This document shows, piece after piece, positions 56,959 through 64,000 of a stretch of 64,000 bases of DNA; the stretch's first letter is position 1, and the number at the start of each line of letters is the position of its first letter. The notes under the pieces were generated by a model that worked only from the letters and a program-made list of their open reading frames with translations, was not told where the DNA came from and did no database searches. This DNA comes from Branchinecta lynchi. Taxonomy: Eukaryota > Arthropoda > Branchiopoda > Anostraca > Branchinectidae. Location of the stretch: contig JAKZAP010000054.1 in the NCBI GenBank assembly GCA_023053575.1, positions 1-64,000 of the forward strand, read 5' to 3'. A program made the position numbers and the translations under genes.

Positions 56959-57069
56959 GAAGCCGAGAAGAGGAAATCCACCGAGGCTGGCGATGAGGCA
57001 CCAGCCAAGCGCGGAAGGGACCGACCCAAAGGAACCGCAGAGAAAGCTGCGAACTCCCCTAAAGCCAAG
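56959..57069 (+). CDS. AT-hook-like exon 33
   Basis: Starts EAEKRK (Lys1 to Glu), GDEAPAKRGRDRPKG, SPKAK; has private synonymous changes (GCT, AAA). A plausible early branch of the family. Followed by a type-B intron. Confidence 0.55.
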
Positions 57070-57582
57070 GTAAGCTTTACCTTAGCTCCGGGTTCCGGTA
57101 GTTTGTTTTTTCCCATGTAATTTTCTCTAAGTCAGTGAAAATCCCGGCATCCTAGCTCTCATCAAAACTATTCCATGACTTCTATATTCCATGTCGACAC
57201 TACCGGAACATAATCTCCAATTATATAGTTTCCGGTATCAACACCGGCTCCCTAGCTTCTGAGTACATAATTCCCTGAGACTACCAGACGAGAAGGTGGT
57301 ACGATGAGTTTTCCGTGAGCCATTTCTATTACTACCGGAACGGGAGCCAGGACATACAAGTTTCCATTAGTCAATGACGTCAGATCCCGGAATCGTAGCA
57401 TCATATGGTTTGATTTTTGAGGGGGGGGGGGGGGGTGGGCGTCCGGTTTGTGACGAAACGGACTCAACAATGTGCCGACAAAACACGCCGTTGCCCTCTT
57501 CGCGGCAATGGCGTATTTTTACCGCCAGCACAGAATAGAACCGGGGTATAAAACTAACTGTAATGTTTTTTTTTCTTTGAAG

Positions 57583-57693
57583 AAAGCCGAGAAGATGAAA
57601 TCAACCGAGGCAGGCGATGAGGCACCAGACATGCGCGGAAGGGACCTACCCAAGGGAACCGCAGAGAAAGCTGCGAACTCCCCTAAAGCCAAG
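57583..57693 (+). CDS. AT-hook-like exon 34
   Basis: KAEKMK, DMRGRDLPKG, SPKAK; a core-array type in the distal region. Type-B intron follows. Confidence 0.5.
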
Positions 57694-58198
57694 GTAAGCT
57701 TTTACCTTAGCTCCGGGTTCCGGTAGTTTGTTTTTTCCCATGTCATTTTCTCTAAGTCAGTGAAAATCCTGGCATCCTAGCTCTCATCAAAACTATTCCA
57801 TGACTTCTATATTCCATGTCGACACTACCGGAACACAATCTCCAATTATATAGTTTCCGGTATCAACTACCGGCTCCCTAGCTTCTGAGTACATAATTCC
57901 CTGAGACTACCAGACGAGAAGGTGGTACGATGAGTTTTCCGTGAGCCATTTCTATTACTACCGGAACGGGAGCCAGGACATACAAGTTTCCATTAGTCAA
58001 TGACGTCAGATCCAGGAATCGTAGCATCATATGGTTTGATTTTTGAGGGAGGGGGGCTTCCGGTTTGTGACGACGGACTCAACAATGTGCCGACAAAACA
58101 CGCCGTTGCCCTCTTCGCGGCAATCTCGTATTTTTACCACCAGCACAGAATAGAACCGGGGTATAAAACTAACTGTAATGTTTTTTTTTTCTTTGAAG

Positions 58199-58309
58199 AA
58201 AGCCGAGAAGATGAAATCAACCGAGGCAGGCGATGAGGCACCAGACAAGCGCGGAAAGGACCTACCCAAGCGAACCGCAGAGAAAGCTGCGAACTCCCCT
58301 GAAGCCAAG
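58199..58309 (+). CDS. AT-hook-like exon 35
   Basis: KAEKMK, DKRGKDLPKR, SPEAK. Type-A start follows, then the chimeric flank to 58,496. Confidence 0.5.
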
Positions 58310-58495
58310 GTAAGCTTTTCGATATCTCTGCAGCAACTGCAAGTTATCCTCTCTCCGGTTCACACAAATAAGGTCTTCCGAGTTATGCTTTGAGAAAGTT
58401 GGCTTTAGTTGAGGGTAGTAGCCAAGCGTTGAGCCTTATTCGATATCGCGACGTATATTTCGATATCGAAAACGATATTTTGCATTTCCAGTTAT

Positions 58496-60095
58496 TTTTG
58501 GGATCCCAAAACGTAAGTGGAGGGATACCTATGACATCGCAAAAGTTGTCCGTCTGTCCGTCCGTCCGTCTGTCCGTCCGTCTGTAAGCACGATAACTCT
58601 CGAAGGGAATGAGATATTTTGATGAAACTTGGTGTGAGGGTTCGTTGGGTCGTCGGACCAGTCAAGTTCGTAGATGGGCTTTGTAGCTCTACATTTAGGG
58701 GTGGGGGAGGGGATTCAAATTAAGGGACAAACAAAATATTTTGAAACAGCTAATGTGATAGTCGATTATGGGGTAAGAAGACATGCTGAACACCATGGTG
58801 AAAACCATTTTGTCATCGGACAAGTAGTTCGCCCGGAATCCGGCCCAAACCGGAAAATTTGTTGAAAGTAAAAGTTTTATTTGAAGTTGATTAAATGTTC
58901 GATTCACAGGTAGGGAGACATGCTGAAGACGATGGTGAAAACTATTTTCTCGACGGACAAGTATTTCGCCCGGAATCCGGCCCAAACCGGAAAGTTTGTT
59001 GAAAGTAAAAGTTTTATTTGAAATTGATTAGATGTTCGATTTAGGGGTAGGGAGACATGCTGAAGACGATGGTGAAAACTATTTTCTCGATGGACAAATA
59101 TTTCGGCCGTAATCCGGCCCAAACCGGAAAGTTTGTTGAAAGTAAAAGTTTTATTTGAAGTTGATTAAATGTTCGATTTAGAGATAGGGGGACATGCTGA
59201 AGACGATGGTGAAAACTATTTTCTCGACGGACAAGTATTTCGCCCGGAATCCGGCCCAAACCGGAAAGTTTGTTGAAAGTAAAAGTTTTATTTGAAATTG
59301 ATTAGATGTTCGAATTAGGGGTAGGAAAACATGCTGAAGACGATGGTGAAAACTATTTTCTCGATGGAAAAGTATTCCGCCCGGAATCCGGCCCAAACCG
59401 GAAAGTTTGTTGAAAGTAAAAGTTTTATTTGAAGTTGATTAAATGTTCTATTTAGAGGTAGGGAGACATGCTGAAGACGATGGTGAAAACTATTTTCTCG
59501 ACGGACAAGTATTTCGACCGGAATCCGGCCCAAACCGGAAAGTTTGTCAAAATTAAAAGTTTTATTTGGAGTTGATTAGATTTTCGATTTAGGGCAGGAA
59601 GACATGCTGAACACTTATGTGAAAACAAGTTTCTACTCGGACATGTAGTTCGTCCGGAATCCGGCCAAAACCGGAAAACTGTTGGAAGTCAAAGTTTTAT
59701 TTCTAGCTGATTAGATAAGCGATTTAGGGGTAAGAAGAGATGCTGAGTCCCTGTGTGACAATCGTATTTTACCCGGACATATAGTTCGACCGGAATCCGG
59801 CTGGAATCGGAAAATTTGTTATAAGCTAAATTTCTATTTGAAGTTGATTAGATGTTCATTACTGGGGAAAGAAGATACCCTGATTTCGTCTTTGAGCTTT
59901 CTTTTTTCGCCGGACAAGTAGTTCTGGAGTTCGGCCGGAACCGGGAAATTGGCAAAAGTGGCAGGAAGTTTTCGTCAAAACAGATATGACTTATAGGGGT
60001 AAACACACATGCTGAATCCAAATCTGAACTTGGTTTTCTCAGGTGATTAGCTATTTGGCCTTAATCTGTTTCTGAATTTTAATTGTAAAAATGCT
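58496..60095 (+). repeat. GGGATCCC repeat plus second 137-bp tandem array
   Basis: Parallel to 10,812-12,285 at an offset of about 47.68 kb. The microsatellite (58,551-58,585) is shorter. The 137-bp units start near 58,904, 59,041, 59,178, 59,315 and 59,452 with alternating minor variants, then continue diverged to about 59,800. Confidence 0.85.
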
Positions 60096-61196
60096 AGCTA
60101 AGCTAGCTGAGATATCAAGAATGTACCCTGAGTCGACATTGAGAGTAAGAACAAATCTCGTTACTTAAGTTACTTACGTCCGAAGCTTCGGTTGTAGATT
60201 TTCTCCATCTGTCGTCGAAGGTCCGAAGCTTCGGTTGTAGATTCGGACCTCATGGAGGAAGGGTTTATAGAAAGAGGGAGTGAGTTTTTACGAGATTGTT
60301 TAATAGAAAAATGAAAAGTTTGAAAAGAGAAGTTAAATTTGAATTGATAAAGTATAAAAAGATAGTAGGTTTAAGACGAAAGTGTAAGTGACGTTAAAGT
60401 GCATTAATTGAGATGGTTCCTCGTATATTAAAGTTCACATATTTGGCTTTTCATTTGAGCTTTCGCTAAAAAGCGAAGCTTCCAGCGACTGTACGAAGAA
60501 CAAGGTAAACTGAAGCACCGCAGGCGAATTTTTTCAAATCTTCCTTTTTTCCGGAAATATTTAGCTATACTTAACATAGTTCTAGCTTGTAACGAGTTTC
60601 AGACTCCCACAAATATCAATCTTAAAACGCCAACTAAATGAAACACCGTTCTTCCAAATAAAGCTTTAATGCATCAGTTGAGACTATTCCTTTGTAAAAT
60701 TTCGTATATTGCAGTTCACATATTCGGCTTTTCATTTTAGCTTTCGCTAAAAAGTGAAGCTTCCAACGACTGTAAGGTACTCCCAGATGTGATAGGACGA
60801 TAAACTTTGCTGGGACATTAGTAACTTGACTTCATTGGGTTGGACATCGTCACTTCTTCGATCCGACCGTTCCTTAAAGAACTGATCTTAACTAGAACTG
60901 AAATATTTACTTTTTCATGATCGCCATGAGTACATGAAATTGCCTCAATGGTTTTGCTTAGAAATTATTTTTTAGCACCCCTAAAGTGCGCATTTTATCC
61001 TACAAGTGAAAAAAAAAGGTTTGACCATCACTTCCATCCTCTGACCCAGCCTTGCAAGTTCGGTGAATCTTAACCGAATACTTCCATCTGACCCAGCCTT
61101 GCCGGTTCTGTTTTCCTTCTTGTTTTCTTTTGCTTTCTGTCTCCTATTTTATATTTAAAGTGAAACCATAGGTTGAATTTTCAGCCCCCTTCATTA
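60096..61196 (+). repeat. Dispersed repeat block, copy 3 of 3
   Basis: Near-identical to 950-2,046 at an offset of 59,148 bp. Confidence 0.85.
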
Positions 61197-61735
61197 TGGC
61201 ACTTGAGCTTACTCGAGTGCCGTATAGCGATTGTAATTTCTGTCCGTCAGTCGGTCTGTCGGTCCCGGTTTTGCTTGTTCGGGCACTTCCAGATAAGCTA
61301 GGACGATGAAAATTGGCAGGCATATCAGGAACTAGACCAGATTAAATTAGAAATTTGTCACTTCCCCGATCCGACCATCTGGAGGGGATCGGAGGGAGGG
61401 GGAATCCGGAAAAAATAGGAAAAGTGAGATATTTTTAGCTTACGAACGGGTGATCGGATCTTAATGAAACTTGATATATGGAAGGACTTCGTGTCTCAGA
61501 CCCTCCATTTTTAAATTGAGACCGGATCCGGTGACATTGGGGGAGTTGGAGGGGGAAACCGGAAATCTTGGAAAACACGTAGAGTGGAGGGATCCGGATG
61601 AAACTTGGTGGAAAGTACAAGCAAAAGTCCTAGATACGTGACTGATATAACTGGAACGGATCCGCTCACTTTTGGAGAGTTGGGGGGGGGAGAAGTCTGA
61701 ATTTGTAGTGATCCCGCGAGTTCCGTTTCTATTAC
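61197..61735 (+). repeat. G-rich family, 5' part
   Basis: Matches 2,047-2,577, then breaks at GCGAGTTCCGT into type-B intron text (TTCTATTACTACCGG). Confidence 0.8.
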
Positions 61736-61945
61736 TACCGGAACGGGAGCCAGCACATTCCATTAGTCAATGACGTCAGATCCCGGAATCGTAGCTCGTT
61801 TGGTTTGATTTTTGAGGGGGGGGGGGGGGCGTCCGGTTTGTGCCGACGGACTCAACAATGTGCCGTAGCTCATAGCCGCCACCACGCCAGCAATGAATAG
61901 AACCGGGGTATAAAACTAACTGTAATGTTTTTTTTTTCTTTGAAG

Positions 61946-62056
61946 AAAGCCGAGAAGAGGAAATCCACCGAGGCAGGCGATGAGCCACCAGCCAAGCACG
62001 GAAGGGACCTACCCAAGGGAACCGCAGAGAAAGCTGCGAACTCCCCTAAAGCCAAG
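61946..62056 (+). pseudogene. AT-hook-like exon 36, splice donor lost
   Basis: KAEKRK, GDEPPAKHGRDLPKG (Arg18 to His), SPKAK. Instead of GTAAGC the cassette runs into a run of G, so it cannot splice normally from this point. Confidence 0.6.
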
Positions 62057-62315
62057 GGGGGGGGAGAAGTCTGAATTTGTAGTGATCCCGCGAGTTCCGT
62101 TTCTATTACTACCGGAACGGGAGCCAGCACATTCCATTAGTCAATGACGTCAGATCCCGGAATCGTAGCTCGTTTGGTTTGATTTTTGAGGGGGGGGGGC
62201 GTCCGGTTTGTGCCGACGGACTCAACAATGTGCCGTAGCTCATAGCCGCCACCACGCCAGCAATAAATAGAACCGGGGTATAAAACTAACTGTAATGTTT
62301 TTTTTTTCTTTGAAG

Positions 62316-62426
62316 AAAGCCGAGAAGAGGAAATCCACCGAGGCAGGCGATGAGCCACCAGCCAAGCGCGGAAGGGACCTACCCAAGGGAACCGCAGAGA
62401 AAGCTGCGAACTCCCCTAAAGCCAAG
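62316..62426 (+). CDS. AT-hook-like exon 37
   Basis: KAEKRK, GDEPPAKRGRDLPKG, SPKAK, with donor intact; second copy of the 374-bp duplication. Type-C intron start, then repeat sequence as at 24,650-24,820. Confidence 0.55.
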
Positions 62427-62439
62427 GTAAGCTTTTCGA

Positions 62440-63020
62440 TATCTCTGCAGAAACTGGCATCCTAGCTCTCATCAAAACTAGTCTCCTATTTTGTATTTAA
62501 AGTGAAACCATAGGTTGAATTTTGAGCCCCCTTCATTTTTTCTTGTTGGGGTATTTCTTACTACATATGGTTGCAAGTGCCATACGAGCTTCCTGCTCTT
62601 GTTTATTTACTTTACTAAAGTGACATATTACCGCCTTTGATTTTGTACACAAACAAGGTTTGAAGCCTTAAATAAAGCTCGTTTGCGAGAGTGGTACATG
62701 AAATTGCCTCAATGGTTTTGGTTAGAAATTATTTTTTCAGTCAGTGAAAATCCCGGCATCCTAGCTCTCATCAAAACTATTCCATGACTTCTATATTCCA
62801 TGTCGACACTACCGGAACACAATCTCCAATTATATAGTTTCCGGTATCAACTACCGGCTCCCTAGCTTCTGAGTACATAATTCCCTGAGACTACCAGACG
62901 AGAAGGTGGTACGATGAGTTTTCCGTGAGCCATTTCTATTACTACCGGAACGGGAGCCAGCACATACAAGTTTCCATTAGTCAATGACGTCAGATCCAGG
63001 AATCGTAGCATCATATGGTT
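62440..63020 (+). repeat. Chimeric intron between exons 37 and 38
   Basis: First part as 24,643-24,820; then, from about 62,745, type-B intron text identical to 52,320-52,590. Confidence 0.65.
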
Positions 63021-63185
63021 TGATTTTTGAGGGGGGGGGGGGGGCGTCCGGTTTGTGACGACGGACTCAACAATGTGCCGACAAAACACGCCGTTGCCCT
63101 CTTCGCGGCAATGGCGTATTTTTACCGCCAGCACAGAATAGAACCGGGGTATAAAACTAACTGTAATGTTTTTTTTTCTTTGAAG

Positions 63186-63296
63186 AAAGCCGAGAAGATG
63201 AAATCAACCGAGGCAGGCGATGAGGCACCAGACATGCGCGGAAGGGACCGACCCAAGGGAACCGCAGAGAAAGCTGCGAACTCCCCTAAAGTCAAG
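63186..63296 (+). CDS. AT-hook-like exon 38 (last in window)
   Basis: KAEKMK, DMRGRDRPKG, SPKVK; identical in peptide to exon 32 at an offset of 10,433 bp. The array may continue beyond the window. Confidence 0.5.
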
Positions 63297-63382
63297 GTAA
63301 GCTTTTCGATATCTCTGCAGCAATTGCAAGTTATCCTCTCTCCGGTTCACACAAATAAGGTCTTCCGAGTTATGCTTTGAGA

Positions 63383-64000
63383 AAGTTGAGGGTAGTAGCC
63401 AAGCGTTGAGCCTTATTCGATATCGCGACGATATTTTGCATTTCCAGTTATTTTCTCCATCTGTCGTCGAACGTCCGAAGCTTCGGTTGTAGATTCGGAC
63501 CTTATGGAGGAAGGGTTTTATGAAACCTATTTTGAAAACATCACGCTCAGGAGAAGAATGCTCTCCGTGGCCATGTCTGTAAATGCATTGTCCATGGTGT
63601 GTTCAAGTTTGGTTTCATTGTTCAGGTGTCCTTTAAGATACGCACTTTAAGGGTACTGAAAATTCATTTTTGAGGAAAACCCTTAAAGGAACAGAAAACT
63701 TGACTCTAACTTGACTCGGGGAGTTAGCTGACAGATCAAGAATGTACCCTGAGTCGACATTGAGAGTAAGAACAAATCTCGTTACGACCATTGGTTTCCG
63801 GGGAGTTTCCGACAATTCGACTTTTGAGTTAGTAGAAAAAAAAGCAAAAGGTTTGTGTGCCGGGAGTAGGAATCGAATGCACGACCTCTTGACTACTGTC
63901 CCAATACTATCGCCGAAACACGGCCAAAGGCGAACTTTTCCATTGGATAAGTGCATAATTAGAGTGCATAAGGGGCAAGCGCCTGCCTACTAGCTTTGAC
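63383..64000 (-). repeat. tRNA-derived SINE and flank, minus copy, cut by window end
   Basis: Matches 52,950-53,567 at an offset of 10,433 with very few differences. The SINE B-box complement is near 63,869. Confidence 0.7.

Larger units (their letters stand above)
61691..62438 (+). repeat. 374-bp tandem duplication of a cassette unit
   Basis: AGAAGTCTGAATTTGTAGTG occurs at 61,691 and 62,065. The duplication joins the end of a cassette (GCCAAG) to a G run, destroying the donor of the first copy. Confidence 0.85.

Overview
This is nuclear DNA from a eukaryote, most likely an animal. It is intron-bearing and repeat-dense, with remains of a Ty3/Gypsy LTR element, LINEs, tRNA-derived SINEs, several inverted-repeat DNA transposons and a tyrosine-recombinase-like gene. 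There are no bacterial operons or ribosome binding sites. I cannot name the species; a marine invertebrate is only a guess.

The dominant structure is a family of 38 near-identical 111-bp exon-like cassettes, all on the + strand. Each runs from an AG acceptor (preceded by a T-rich tract and a CTAAC branch-point match) to AAG|GTAAGC, is open, and is exactly 37 codons (phase 0-0). Spliced together they would encode a very basic 37-residue repeat protein. The least changed copies carry KRGRDRPKG, close to the AT-hook (HMGA-type) minor-groove motif; most copies in the big array have drifted to KRGKDLPKR. The cassettes lie in five clusters: 28 copies in 0.4-23.5 kb, two plus a truncated unit at 47.0-48.2 kb, two at 52.2-52.9 kb, three at 57.0-58.3 kb and three at 61.9-63.3 kb. 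Introns are of two main types (about 411 bp A and 505 bp B) and often alternate, giving a dimer of about 1.14 kb. A block of about 6.9 kb (2.64-9.5 kb) is repeated almost exactly at 13.11-19.98 kb.

Between the clusters (23.6-47 kb and 48-57 kb) the sequence is a mosaic of mobile-element debris. It includes a Ty3/Gypsy integrase pseudogene with the start of its 3' LTR (24.97-25.8 kb), a tRNA-Thr(UGU)-like sequence (26.85 kb), a tyrosine-recombinase-like coding exon (27.63-28.84 kb), four foldback or MITE-like elements at 29.1-30.6, 37.5 and 38.4 kb, a 3.0-kb hAT-like element with a perfect 8-bp target duplication (34.10-37.12 kb), a family with TTAAAGGAC ends, a G-rich family built of about 277-bp subrepeats, and a LINE reverse-transcriptase pseudogene (54.5-55.1 kb, - strand).

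The recombinase-like exon is the only long conventional open reading frame. The exon-array family is the best candidate for an undescribed system. Whether it is a functional giant repeat gene or a satellite that has captured an exon cannot be settled from sequence alone; RNA data would decide.
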